From Luteococcus sp052116585 (GTDB taxonomy: Bacteria; Actinomycetota; Actinomycetes; Propionibacteriales; Propionibacteriaceae): a stretch of 64,000 nt of DNA. Shown here piece by piece: positions 25,709 to 33,836 of the stretch. The notes beneath the pieces are model-generated. The model saw nothing but the letters and a program-made list of their open reading frames with translations. It searched no databases and was not told the origin of the DNA. How positions within the stretch are numbered: the first letter of the stretch is position 1; the number at the start of each line of letters is the position of its first letter. A program made the position numbers and the translations under genes. The stretch is taken from positions 1-64,000 of the forward strand of contig NZ_JBQKKT010000004.1 of NCBI RefSeq assembly GCF_052116585.1. The letters are read 5' to 3'.

Positions 25709-26716
25709 TCAGCCCTGCAGAACCTTCGCGAAGGAGTTCTCCTGTGCAAAGACGTCGCTGGCATGCCGTACCAAGTGCGACATCCACGGCCCACCGTGGC
25801 CCTCGTGCTCCACGACGTGCAACTGGGCGTCGGGAAGGATCCCCTTGATCCGCCACGGAATGCTCACCGGCGACGAGACGTCACGTCGGCCATGCACCAT
25901 GAACAGCTCGACCCCCGTCAGTGCTGGGAGGCTGGCCAACAGGCCGGCTTCGGGAACCCATTCGGGGTCGAGCGCCGCATGATGGGACCAGTAGTGGCTG
26001 GCCAAGGTCGTGAGGGCCACCTGCTGGTCAATGGGCAGTTCGCACAGACCAACCGGAGCCAGCTCCTCCACCGGTAGACCGATCTGCACATGGGATTCCT
26101 CCCAGGCCATCCAAGTGATTGCCATCTCGCGTCGCAAGTCCTGGTCGTCACCGGTCATGATGTCCGCCACAGCATCGACGAGCCGCTCTGAGCCACGGGT
26201 CCAGGAACTGTGTTGTTCGACGAAGCCGGCCAACTGCTCCCATGCCTCCGGGTAGAGCACGGAAACGCCTTCAGTGATCCATTCCACCTCGTCAGGGCTG
26301 GTGGTGGTCACGGCGGCCAGGAGGAGACCGAGCACACGCTCACGGTTCTCCACAGCGTGGTGCAGGGCCAGGGTGGAGCCCCACGAGGATCCGGCCACCA
26401 GCCAACGCTCCACGCCGAGGTGATCCCTCAGCGCCGAGATGTCGTCAAGCAGGTGCCGGGTGGTGTTGGTGGACAGGTCATGCTCGGACGCCGCCGCGGA
26501 TGGCAGGCTGCGTCCGGAGCCGCGCTGCTGGATCGCGATGACGCGATACAGCTCGGGATCGAAGTGTCTCCGATGGTCGTCCGTCAGGGACGCGCCGGGA
26601 CCTCCATGCAGGTAGAGCACTGGGATGCCGGCTGGGGAACCGGACTCCTCCCAGTGGATCTGGTGCCCATCGCGAGACAGGACCTCAGATTCGATGGTGG
26701 GGATTGGGGGATGCAT
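25709..26716 (-). CDS. pip: Prolyl aminopeptidase (alpha/beta hydrolase, S33 family)
   Basis: The 335-residue product is an alpha/beta hydrolase of the proline iminopeptidase type, which removes N-terminal proline from peptides. It shows the oxyanion motif HGGPG (37-41), the nucleophile elbow GSSWGS (Ser 111) and the late histidine in EHEGHGG. No signal peptide is seen, so it is cytoplasmic. The ATG at 26716 has no ribosome site but has TATCGT 7 nt upstream. It sits between coaE and rpsA, in a position otherwise occupied by core genes, and its substrate range is inferred from the family. Confidence 0.87.
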   Translation of the reverse strand: MHPPIPTIESEVLSRDGHQIHWEESGSPAGIPVLYLHGGPGASLTDDHRRHFDPELYRVIAIQQRGSGRSLPSAAASEHDLSTNTTRHLLDDISALRDHLGVERWLVAGSSWGSTLALHHAVENRERVLGLLLAAVTTTSPDEVEWITEGVSVLYPEAWEQLAGFVEQHSSWTRGSERLVDAVADIMTGDDQDLRREMAITWMAWEESHVQIGLPVEELAPVGLCELPIDQQVALTTLASHYWSHHAALDPEWVPEAGLLASLPALTGVELFMVHGRRDVSSPVSIPWRIKGILPDAQLHVVEHEGHGGPWMSHLVRHASDVFAQENSFAKVLQG

Positions 26717-26723
26717 GGACAAG

Positions 26724-26729
26724 ACGATA
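26724..26729 (-). promoter_or_regulatory. Leaderless -10 element of the prolyl aminopeptidase gene (TATCGT)
   Basis: TATCGT on the minus strand lies 7 nt before the ATG at 26716. It stands after the rpsA terminator, so the gene has its own transcript. Confidence 0.45.
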
Positions 26730-26861
26730 TCGGGCGGACATCGGCTTTTCCGGCGTGGCGCGTGCATTGTCCTCCACGGACTCAATCGGTTTTTCACTGT
26801 GCTGGGTGAAACCGTGAATTCCCTCGCACCCAACATTCAGCCGCTGTTCAGCCAGTGGTGG

Positions 26862-26907
26862 AAAAACGGCCTTGCCCCGGCCGGACATCCGGTCGGGGCA
26901 AGGCCGT
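26862..26907 (-). terminator. Intrinsic terminator of rpsA
   Basis: On the minus strand a 14-bp GC-rich stem (arm CGGGGCAAGGCCGT on the plus strand), capped by a further 4-bp stem, is followed directly by TTTTTCC. It has the clearest U-tract of the hairpins in this window. It lies 38 bp after the rpsA stop. Confidence 0.88.
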
Positions 26908-26945
26908 CAGATCAGCTGCTCATCGGCAGCGCACCGGGCCGCAGC

Positions 26946-28409
26946 TCAGTTGGCGCCGCCCGAGAGCTTGTCGCGCAGGGCCTGCAGGGCCTCGTCGGAC
27001 GCCAGCGAGCCCTCCGGCTCCACGTCGGCCGGAGCCGCAGAGGAGTAGGTGGCGGCGGTGGCCGACTCGACAGCGGCGGTCTGGTCGGCCTTCTCGGCCT
27101 CCTCGGCCTGCTTCTTCAGGGCCATCCAACGGGCCTGCGCCTCGGCGTACTGGGCCTCCCACGCACGCTGCTGCTCCTCGAAGCCCGGCTTCCACTCGTT
27201 GGTCTCCGGATCGAAGCCCTCGGGGTAGATGTAGTTGCCGTTCTCGTCGTAGCTGGCGGTCATGCCGTACAGCGACGGGTCGAAGTCGTCAGCGGCGATG
27301 TCGACGCCCTCATTGGCCTGCTTCAGGGAGAGGCTGATGCGACGACGCTCGAGGTCGATGTCGATGATCTTGACCATGACCTCGTCGTTGACCGAGACAA
27401 CCTGCTCGGGGATCTCGACGTGGCGCTCGGCCAGCTCGGAGACGTGGACCAGGCCCTCGATGCCCTCCTCGACGCGAACGAACGCGCCGAAGGGGACGAG
27501 CTTGGTGACCTTGCCCGGCACGATCTGACCGATCTGGTGCATGCGGGCGAAGGTCTGCCACGGGTCTTCCTGAGTGGCCTTCAGCGAGAGCGAGACGCGC
27601 TCGCGGTCCATGTCGACGTCCAGCACCTCGACGGTGACGGGCATGCCGACCTCGACGACCTCGGACGGGTGGTCGATGTGCTTCCAGGACAGCTCGGAGA
27701 CGTGCACCAGGCCGTCGACGCCACCCAGGTCCACGAAGGCACCGAAGTTGACGATCGAGGAGACCACACCGTTGCGGATCTGGCCCTTCTGCAGCTGGGT
27801 GAGGAAGTTCTGGCGAACCTCGCTCTGGGTCTGCTCCAGCCAGGCGCGACGCGACAGGACCACGTTGTTGCGGTTCTTGTCCAGCTCGATGATCTTGGCC
27901 TCGAGCTCCTGGCCCACGTAGGGCTGGAGGTCGCGGACGCGACGCATCTCCACGAGCGAGGCGGGCAGGAAGCCACGCAGGCCGATGTCGACGATGAGGC
28001 CGCCCTTGACAACCTCGATGACGGAGCCGGTGACGACGCCGTCCTCTTCCTTGATCTTCTCGATCGTGCCCCAGGCGCGCTCGTACTGGGCGCGCTTCTT
28101 GGACAGGATCAGGCGGCCTTCCTTGTCCTCCTTGGTCTGGACCAGGGCCTCGATCTCATCGCCGACGCTGACGACCTCGAAGGGGTCGACGTCGTGCTTG
28201 ATGGAGAGTTCCTTGGAGGGGATGACGCCTTCGGTCTTGTAACCGATGTCGAGGAGAACCTCGTCACGGTCGACCTTGACGACGGTACCGGTGACGATGT
28301 CGCCGTCGTTGAAGTACTTGATGGTGGCATCGATCGCAGCCAGGAAGGCTTCGGGCGAGCCGAGGTCGTCGATAGCGACCTGAGGAGAGGCCTCAGAGGT
28401 GGAGGTCAT
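26946..28409 (-). CDS. rpsA: 30S ribosomal protein S1
   Basis: S1 binds mRNA and helps translation initiation. The 487-residue product has four S1 OB-fold repeats (about 37-105, 122-188, 206-276 and 291-361), the third and fourth marked by NFGAFVDLGGVDGLVHVSEL and PFGAFVRVEEGIEGLVHVSEL-type sequence, as in the four-repeat actinobacterial form. The tail is acidic and alanine-rich. The ATG at 28409 has GGAG about 11 nt upstream. The roughly 145-nt leader contains a perfect 7-bp hairpin at 28478-28495, and a TTGACC-18-TAGGCT promoter stands at 28562-28591. Confidence 0.95.
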   Translation of the reverse strand: MTSTSEASPQVAIDDLGSPEAFLAAIDATIKYFNDGDIVTGTVVKVDRDEVLLDIGYKTEGVIPSKELSIKHDVDPFEVVSVGDEIEALVQTKEDKEGRLILSKKRAQYERAWGTIEKIKEEDGVVTGSVIEVVKGGLIVDIGLRGFLPASLVEMRRVRDLQPYVGQELEAKIIELDKNRNNVVLSRRAWLEQTQSEVRQNFLTQLQKGQIRNGVVSSIVNFGAFVDLGGVDGLVHVSELSWKHIDHPSEVVEVGMPVTVEVLDVDMDRERVSLSLKATQEDPWQTFARMHQIGQIVPGKVTKLVPFGAFVRVEEGIEGLVHVSELAERHVEIPEQVVSVNDEVMVKIIDIDLERRRISLSLKQANEGVDIAADDFDPSLYGMTASYDENGNYIYPEGFDPETNEWKPGFEEQQRAWEAQYAEAQARWMALKKQAEEAEKADQTAAVESATAATYSSAAPADVEPEGSLASDEALQALRDKLSGGAN

Positions 28410-28561
28410 GTAGTAGGACTCCGTAGTGGATGTGTGTGTCGGTATTGCTCCGTGGCCCTTCGGCGAGCCAGTATCGGGTCGGAAGGACTTCCGACGAGTG
28501 AACATGACACGACGAGCACAGCCTGCTCCGTCCGAGGATGCGCAGACCACAGCGCCCCTCC

Positions 28562-28591
28562 AGCCTATCTTTCGCCCTCCTGAAGGGTCAA
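28562..28591 (-). promoter_or_regulatory. rpsA promoter (TTGACC, 18-bp spacer, TAGGCT)
   Basis: On the minus strand TTGACC (28586-28591) and TAGGCT (28562-28567) are 18 bp apart, close to the housekeeping sigma consensus. Transcription would start near 28555 and give a leader of about 145 nt. Confidence 0.6.
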
Positions 28592-28689
28592 TCCGGATCC
28601 CGCGGCAGCGAACGTCGAGCGCTCACGCCGCGGGTAGTCTCGAATGACCGGACCGGGGACCGCTGCCCCGGCATGTCCAAGGAGTTCTC

Positions 28690-29472
28690 GTGAGCTGGAA
28701 GCGTCGCCTGGTGTCCGTGATCGCGGGTGTCCTCGCCGTTGTCCTCGTCATGGCCTGGTGGAGGACGTCCAGGTCCGACGATCTGTCCGACCACACCCAG
28801 GCCAGTCCCGCCGCCACGGCCACGGCCGCCGGTGATCCCAGCGCGAGCAGCCCTGGCTCATCCACGACGGCGAGCAGCACCCCGAATGACTCCCCCTCGG
28901 GCACCTCGACCCCATCACGCCCGGGCGGAAATCCCTCCACGGCCAGCTCCTCCCCCGCGGCAAGCAGCTCAGCACGACTGCCCGCCGAGTGCAGCACCAC
29001 GCCTGGCCCGATGGTGCCCACCCGCATCTCGATCGGTGACGTGGCCGCGAATTCGAGTGTCCTCAGCCTTGGGCTCGCAGGCGATGGCACGGTCGCGACG
29101 CCGCCCTACTCCCAGCCGATGAGCGTCGGCTGGTACAACCTGGGGCCGAAGCCCGGAGCTGACAAGGGGAAGGTGGTGCTGACCGCCCACACCTTCCGCA
29201 ATGGCGGGGGTCTGGGCAATGCGATGCACGCCAGCGGTGGCCTCGAGCCCGGAGACATCATCAGAGTGACCGGCAAGGACGGGCGCACGCTGTGCTACCG
29301 CCATACCGGCCAGAAGAAGGTCTGGGTCAAGGACTATGACCCTGACTCGACCGTCCTGTACGACGCCAAGGGCAAGCACCAGCTCGCGATCGTCATCTGT
29401 TGGGACTTCGATCGCCAGCGCGAGACGTGGGACTCTCGCGTCATCTACTACGCGGAACCCCTGGCGGCCTGA
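28690..29472 (+). CDS. Sortase, class E/F type
   Basis: The 260-residue product has a short basic N-terminus, one membrane segment (about 7-23), a low-complexity Ser/Thr/Pro linker (about 36-95) and a sortase beta-barrel. The catalytic residues appear to be H167 in LTAHTF, C237 in VICWDF and R250 near the end, matching class E/F sortases of actinobacteria. AAGGAG lies 6 nt before the GTG, with TAGTCT (28635-28640) as a possible -10. No pilin or LPXTG-type substrate gene is next to it, so it probably acts as a housekeeping or stand-alone sortase. Confidence 0.85.
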   Translation: MSWKRRLVSVIAGVLAVVLVMAWWRTSRSDDLSDHTQASPAATATAAGDPSASSPGSSTTASSTPNDSPSGTSTPSRPGGNPSTASSSPAASSSARLPAECSTTPGPMVPTRISIGDVAANSSVLSLGLAGDGTVATPPYSQPMSVGWYNLGPKPGADKGKVVLTAHTFRNGGGLGNAMHASGGLEPGDIIRVTGKDGRTLCYRHTGQKKVWVKDYDPDSTVLYDAKGKHQLAIVICWDFDRQRETWDSRVIYYAEPLAA

Positions 29473-29474
29473 TC

Positions 29475-29491
29475 CCCCGAAACTCTCGGGG
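29475..29491. terminator. Short hairpin between the sortase and polA
   Basis: CCCCGA pairs with TCGGGG around AACTC, between two convergent genes. The 6-bp stem makes it a weak candidate. Confidence 0.35.
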
Positions 29492-29512
29492 AGCAGCCCG
29501 GTCGAGCTCGGC

Positions 29513-32221
29513 TCAGTGGGCCGCGTCGTGCCAGGAGCGTCCCGTCCCGACGCTGACGTCCAGCGGCACGTCCAGGTCCATGGCCTGCCCCATCTTGTCC
29601 CGGACCAGGGATTCCACCTGCTCGCCCTCACCGGGCGCCACCTCCAGGACGAGTTCGTCGTGCACCTGGAGGAGGATGCGGCTGGACAGCCCTTGACGCA
29701 GCAAGGCCTGCTCCACGTCCAGCATCGCCACCTTGATCATGTCCGCCGCCGAGCCCTGGATGGGCGCATTCAGCGCCATCCGCTCGGCCATGTCACGGCG
29801 CTGACGGTTCGACGAGTTCAGGTCCGGCAGGTGACGCCGCCGTCCGAGCAGCGTCTCGGTGTAGCCAGTACGCCTGGCCTCGGCGACCACGCTCTGCAGG
29901 TAGTCGCGCACCCCACCAAAGCTGGCGAAGTACTCCTCCATCAGCGCCTTGGCGTCACTGTTGGCGATCCCGAGCTGGTTGGCAAGCCCGAAGGCACTGA
30001 GCCCATAGGCCAGGCCGTAGTTCATCGCCTTGATCCGCGCGCGCTGCTCTCCGCTCACCTCGTCGGCAGGCACGTCGAAGACCTTGGCCGCCGTCACGGA
30101 GTGGAAGTCCATGCCGCTGCGGAAGGCCTCGATCAACTGCTGGTCGCCGGACACATGCGCCATGATGCGCATCTCGATCTGCGAGTAGTCAGCCGTCAGC
30201 AGCGAGTCGAAGCCCTCCCCCACCACGAAGGCCTCACGGATCCGACGCCCCGCCTCGGTCCTGATCGGGATGTTCTGGAGATTGGGGTCGGTGGAGCTCA
30301 GACGACCGGTGGCGGCGATCGTCTGCATGTACGTGGTGTGGATCCGACCGTCGTCCGAGACGCTCTTCAGGAGTCCATCCACGGTCTGCCGCAGGCGAAT
30401 GGCATCGCGGTGGGCCAACAGGTGTTCGAGGAAGGCATTGCCGGTCTTGGCGTACAGGCCCTCCAGGGCTTCCGCGTCAGTGGTCCAGCCGCTCTTGGTC
30501 TTGCGCGTCTTCGGCATCTGAAGGTCCTCGAACAGGACGGCCTGCAGCTGTTTGGGGGAACCCAGGTTGATCTGCTTGCCGATCACCTCATAGGCGGCCT
30601 CCTGCGCGGCCAGCACCCGGGAGTCGAAGTCCTTGCGCAGGGTCTCCAGGTGATCCACGTCGACTGCGATGCCGGTCCGCTCCATGCGAGCCAACGTCGT
30701 CTGCAGTGGGAGTTCCACGTCCGTCAGCAGAGCTGCCTCGCCCTGATCCGCCAGCTCCCCGTCCAGTGCCCTGGCCAGGTCGATCACGGCACGGGCACGG
30801 ACCATCGCCGCCTGCGCCGCCTCCTGCTGGGCGGACTCGTCGTCATCCTCGAAGAGCAAACCCTGGTCGGCCTGCGACGATTCGGCAGCACCCGCGACCC
30901 GGAGCTCGCGCTTGAGGTGGCGCATCGTGAGGTCTGCCAGGTCAAAGCTGCGCTGGTCCGGCTTCAGCAGATAAGCCGCAAGCTGCGTGTCACAAGCAAT
31001 GCCCGCCAGATCCCAGCCCCGCGACCAGGCCGCCAGGCGGGGGCCCTTCGCGTCGTGGAGAGCCTTCGCACGTGACTCGTCGCAGAGCCATGACGCCAGC
31101 GCGGCGTCGTCCTCGGGCAACAGGTCGCCCACCCGGAACCAGGCGGCCGCGCCATCCGAGGCAGCCAGGGCCAGCGCGTCGATGTCGCCGGCGCCCCGCC
31201 CCCAGTGCCCAGAGACATCCAGGCCGGTCAGCTCCCCCCGCCCATGCTCGTCGAGCCAGGCGGACAGTGTGCCGGGTTCCAGGATCTCGCCGGCCAGCTC
31301 GAACCCCCCCTCGCTCGGTTCGTCATCCTCCGGGAAGGTCTCGAGCAGGCGATCCCGCAGCACGCGAAACTCCAGGGAGTCGAACAGCTCGTGGACTGCC
31401 TCCCGGTTCCACTCGCGACGTTCCAGGTCTTCCGGGCCGACCGGTAGATCGAGATCCCGCACCAGGGCATTCAGCTGCCGATTGCGCTTGACGTCATCCA
31501 GATGGTCTCGGAAACTCTGTCCCGCCTTGCCGGTCACCTGGTCCGCGCGCCGGACCAGGTTCTCCAGACCGTCGTGGGCGGCGAGCCACTTGGCAGCCGT
31601 CTTGGGTCCTACGCCCGGCACACCGGGCAGGTTGTCGCTCGTCTCCCCCACCAGGGCGGCCAACTCCGGGTATCGAGCCGGCGGCACCAGATACTTCTCC
31701 TCCACGGCCGTGGGGGTCATCCGGGCCAAGTCGCTCACGCCCTTGCGGGGATAGAGCACAGTGACGCGCTCGTTGACGAGCTGCATCGCGTCGCGGTCCC
31801 CGGTCACCACCAGCGTCTCGAAGCCCTGGGCCGTCGCCTGCGTGGAGAGCGTGGCGATGATGTCATCCGCCTCGAAGTTCTCCTTGGTGACATAGGGGAT
31901 GTTGAGGGCGTCGAGAACCTCCTGGATGAGCGTGACCTGGCCCTTGAACTCATCCGGGGAGGCCGAACGAGTCGCCTTGTAGTCCGGATAGCTCTCGGTT
32001 CGGAAGGTCACCCGGGAGAGGTCGAAGGCCACTGCCACGTGGGTGGGCTGCTCGTCGCGCAAGAGGTTGATCAGCATCGACGTGAAGCCGTAGACGGCAT
32101 TGGTGTGCTGGCCGGTACTGGTGGAGAAGTTCTCCACCGGCAGGGCGAAGAAGGCTCGATAGGCAACGGAGTGCCCGTCGATCAGCAGCAACTTGTGGGG
32201 TGTGGTCTCGGCTTCGGTCAC
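29513..32221 (-). CDS. polA: DNA polymerase I
   Basis: PolA fills gaps in excision repair and processes Okazaki fragments. The 902-residue product has an N-terminal 5'-3' exonuclease (DGHSVAYRAFFA, EADDIIATL, VGETSDNLPGVPGVGPKTA), a middle domain and a polymerase with motifs A (DYSQIEMRI), B (RIKAMNYGLAYG) and C (QVHDELVLEV). The usual DxE of the 3'-5' proofreading site is missing; the matching region reads LTGLDVSGHWG, as in other actinobacteria. The GTG at 32221 is chosen because TAGAGT lies 7 nt upstream; a GTG at 32245 is also open but would lie upstream of that element. Confidence 0.95.
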   Translation of the reverse strand: MTEAETTPHKLLLIDGHSVAYRAFFALPVENFSTSTGQHTNAVYGFTSMLINLLRDEQPTHVAVAFDLSRVTFRTESYPDYKATRSASPDEFKGQVTLIQEVLDALNIPYVTKENFEADDIIATLSTQATAQGFETLVVTGDRDAMQLVNERVTVLYPRKGVSDLARMTPTAVEEKYLVPPARYPELAALVGETSDNLPGVPGVGPKTAAKWLAAHDGLENLVRRADQVTGKAGQSFRDHLDDVKRNRQLNALVRDLDLPVGPEDLERREWNREAVHELFDSLEFRVLRDRLLETFPEDDEPSEGGFELAGEILEPGTLSAWLDEHGRGELTGLDVSGHWGRGAGDIDALALAASDGAAAWFRVGDLLPEDDAALASWLCDESRAKALHDAKGPRLAAWSRGWDLAGIACDTQLAAYLLKPDQRSFDLADLTMRHLKRELRVAGAAESSQADQGLLFEDDDESAQQEAAQAAMVRARAVIDLARALDGELADQGEAALLTDVELPLQTTLARMERTGIAVDVDHLETLRKDFDSRVLAAQEAAYEVIGKQINLGSPKQLQAVLFEDLQMPKTRKTKSGWTTDAEALEGLYAKTGNAFLEHLLAHRDAIRLRQTVDGLLKSVSDDGRIHTTYMQTIAATGRLSSTDPNLQNIPIRTEAGRRIREAFVVGEGFDSLLTADYSQIEMRIMAHVSGDQQLIEAFRSGMDFHSVTAAKVFDVPADEVSGEQRARIKAMNYGLAYGLSAFGLANQLGIANSDAKALMEEYFASFGGVRDYLQSVVAEARRTGYTETLLGRRRHLPDLNSSNRQRRDMAERMALNAPIQGSAADMIKVAMLDVEQALLRQGLSSRILLQVHDELVLEVAPGEGEQVESLVRDKMGQAMDLDVPLDVSVGTGRSWHDAAH

Positions 32222-32227
32222 GCAGTG

Positions 32228-32285
32228 CACTCTAGTCGGCGCCACTGACAGCGGACACGAGCATCAGTGGCTGCGTCCTAGAGTG
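32228..32285. promoter_or_regulatory. Mirrored leaderless promoter pair of polA and the thioesterase gene
   Basis: The 70-bp gap between the divergent genes holds two nested inverted repeats on nearly one centre: CACTCTAG / CTAGAGTG (32228-32235, 32278-32285) and GCCACTGA / TCAGTGGC (32241-32248, 32264-32271). Each direction therefore reads TCAGTGGC-N5/6-CTAGAGTG, with TAGAGT exactly 7 nt before the start codon. Both transcripts should be leaderless and under shared control. Confidence 0.65.
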
Positions 32286-32291
32286 GGCCGC

Positions 32292-32702
32292 ATGCGAGGA
32301 GAAGAGCTGCCGGACTGGATTTCGAAAATGACCAGCGCGCTGGACGACAAGCTGGGGGTTGAGCTCCTGGAGGTCTCGGCGGAACGCACCGTCGCGCGGA
32401 TGCCGGTGGCCGGGAACACCCAGGTGATCGGTCTGCTGCACGGCGGCGCCAATGCTGCTCTGGTGGAGACAGCGGGATCGGTCGCCGCACTGGCCCACGC
32501 CCGAGAACTCGGTGGAATCGCCGTTGGCGTGGACATCAACGTGACGCACCACCGGGCTGTTCGTTCGGGATCCGTGACGGCGGTGGCGACGTCCCTTCAC
32601 CGGGGCCGCTCCTTGGCCAACTATCTGGTGGAGATCACGGATGAGGACGGCAATCGGGTCGCGACCGGGCGTCTCACCTGCATGGTGCGCCCACGCCCCT
32701 GA
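32292..32702 (+). CDS. Hotdog-fold thioesterase (PaaI family)
   Basis: The 136-residue product is a hotdog-fold thioesterase that should cleave acyl-CoA thioesters. It shows GLLHGGANAALVETAGS, the HGG...E active-site region of the PaaI/YdiI group, followed by VDINVTHHRAV. The ATG at 32292 is supported by TAGAGT 7 nt upstream; no ribosome site is present. It is divergent from polA and converges on pdtaR. The substrate is unknown; menaquinone-pathway DHNA-CoA hydrolysis is a possibility for this group but nothing nearby supports it. Confidence 0.88.
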   Translation: MRGEELPDWISKMTSALDDKLGVELLEVSAERTVARMPVAGNTQVIGLLHGGANAALVETAGSVAALAHARELGGIAVGVDINVTHHRAVRSGSVTAVATSLHRGRSLANYLVEITDEDGNRVATGRLTCMVRPRP

Positions 32703-32765
32703 TTCCGGGCGTGGGACGGCTGATCTGGGAGACGACCGGAGATCCGGCCCCGGGCTGCCGGAATC

Positions 32766-33377
32766 CTACTTCTTGCTGCCCTTGCCCTGGGCGATGACCT
32801 TCTCGGCCACTTCGCGCATCGAGATCCGCAGGTCCATGGCAGTCTTCTGGATCCAGCGGAAGGCCTCGGGCTCGCTGAGACCGAGTCCCTCCTGCAGCAT
32901 CCCCTTCGCCTGGTCGACGGCCTTGCGAGAAGCCAGACGCTCCTCCAGGTCAGCAACCTCGTCCTCGACGGCACGAATCTCGGCGAACCGACCGATCGCG
33001 ATCTCGATCGCCGGCACCACGTCCGACGCATCGAAGGGCTTGACGACGTAGGCCATGGCCCCGGCCTCGCGGGCGCGCTCCACCAGGTCCCGCTGGCTGA
33101 AGGCGGTGAGCATCACCACGGGCGCGATACGCTCCTCGGCGATCTTCTCGGCCGCCGTGATGCCGTCCATCTTGGGCATCTTGACGTCCATGACCACGAG
33201 ATCGGGCTGGAGCTCACGCGCCATCTCCACGGCCGCCTCACCATCCCCGGCCTGGCCGACCACGTCGTAGCCCTCGTCGCCCAGAAGCTCGACGAGGTCC
33301 ATCCGGATGAGCGCCTCATCCTCCGCGACGAGGACGCGCGGCCTGGTGCGATTGGTGCTCTGCTCGGTGTTGCTCAC
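32766..33377 (-). CDS. pdtaR: ANTAR-domain response regulator (PdtaR type)
   Basis: PdtaR is a response regulator that acts on RNA: its ANTAR domain binds paired hairpins in target mRNAs to prevent termination. The 203-residue product has a receiver domain with the phospho-acceptor in VVMDVKMP (D64), acidic residues at D20/E21 and the lysine in VVKPFD, followed by an ANTAR domain (about 145-198) with RKAVDQAKGML and EAFRWIQKTAM. AAGGA lies about 7 nt before the GTG at 33377, and TAGAAT (33410-33415) is a likely -10. The partner kinase PdtaS is not in the window. Confidence 0.94.
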   Translation of the reverse strand: MSNTEQSTNRTRPRVLVAEDEALIRMDLVELLGDEGYDVVGQAGDGEAAVEMARELQPDLVVMDVKMPKMDGITAAEKIAEERIAPVVMLTAFSQRDLVERAREAGAMAYVVKPFDASDVVPAIEIAIGRFAEIRAVEDEVADLEERLASRKAVDQAKGMLQEGLGLSEPEAFRWIQKTAMDLRISMREVAEKVIAQGKGSKK

Positions 33378-33533
33378 GGGACGTCCTTGACTAGGCGATG
33401 GGCTAGGTCATTCTAGACCGTGCGGTCTGACCACGCCAACGGCGACAACATCTCCATCATCACACGACTGGCGTCCGTGACCAGTCTGTCAGACATCAGA
33501 ACCTGCGGCCGTGAGTTGGCGGGAATTGCCGCG

Positions 33534-33619
33534 TGGTGCCCGGGAGGGGAGTCGAACCCCTACGGTCGTGAGACCAGACGGGTTTGAGCCGTCCGCGTAT
33601 GCCATTCCGCCACCCGGGC
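33534..33619 (-). tRNA. tRNA-Leu (anticodon CAA)
   Basis: On the minus strand the acceptor arm GCCCGGG pairs with CCCGGGC, the D-stem is GCG/CGC, the anticodon stem GACGG/CCGTC encloses CTCAAAC with anticodon CAA, a long variable arm (GGTC...GACC) marks a class II tRNA, and the T-arm is AGGGG-TTCGACT-CCCCT. The 3' CCA is encoded (33534-33536). It reads leucine UUG codons, which are rare in high-GC genomes. Confidence 0.95.
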
Positions 33620-33779
33620 CGGTGGCACCCAGACATTCTGCCACATCATCGAGCACTGCCCCACCATGGCCGTGCGCCAGACCGATGTGCAGATCCTGCG
33701 GCGAGGACCGGGAAAATGACCACAGCGCGAGGATCCCGCCGGGAACGGGCTCCACCACGGCCCTGACCACCGCACAACA

Positions 33780-33813
33780 GGAACGAGGGGCACCCACGGG
33801 CACCCCTCGTTCC
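33780..33813 (-). terminator. Hairpin after pyk
   Basis: GGAACGAGGGG (33780-33790) pairs perfectly with 33803-33813, with a 12-nt loop. It lies about 23 bp after the pyk stop. There is no T-run. Confidence 0.6.
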
Positions 33814-33836
33814 GACGATCTCAGGCCTTGGCCAAC

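Noticed and set aside
26625..28583. Long plus-strand frame opposite rpsA
   Set aside because: It is antisense to rpsA, rich in Leu/Asp/Gly repeats typical of shadow frames, and has no start signal.
29336..31075. Long plus-strand frame opposite polA
   Set aside because: It overlaps both the sortase end and polA and shows no family motif.
29513..32221. PolA proofreading loss as a novel mutation
   Set aside because: A missing 3'-5' exonuclease site is normal for actinobacterial DNA polymerase I.
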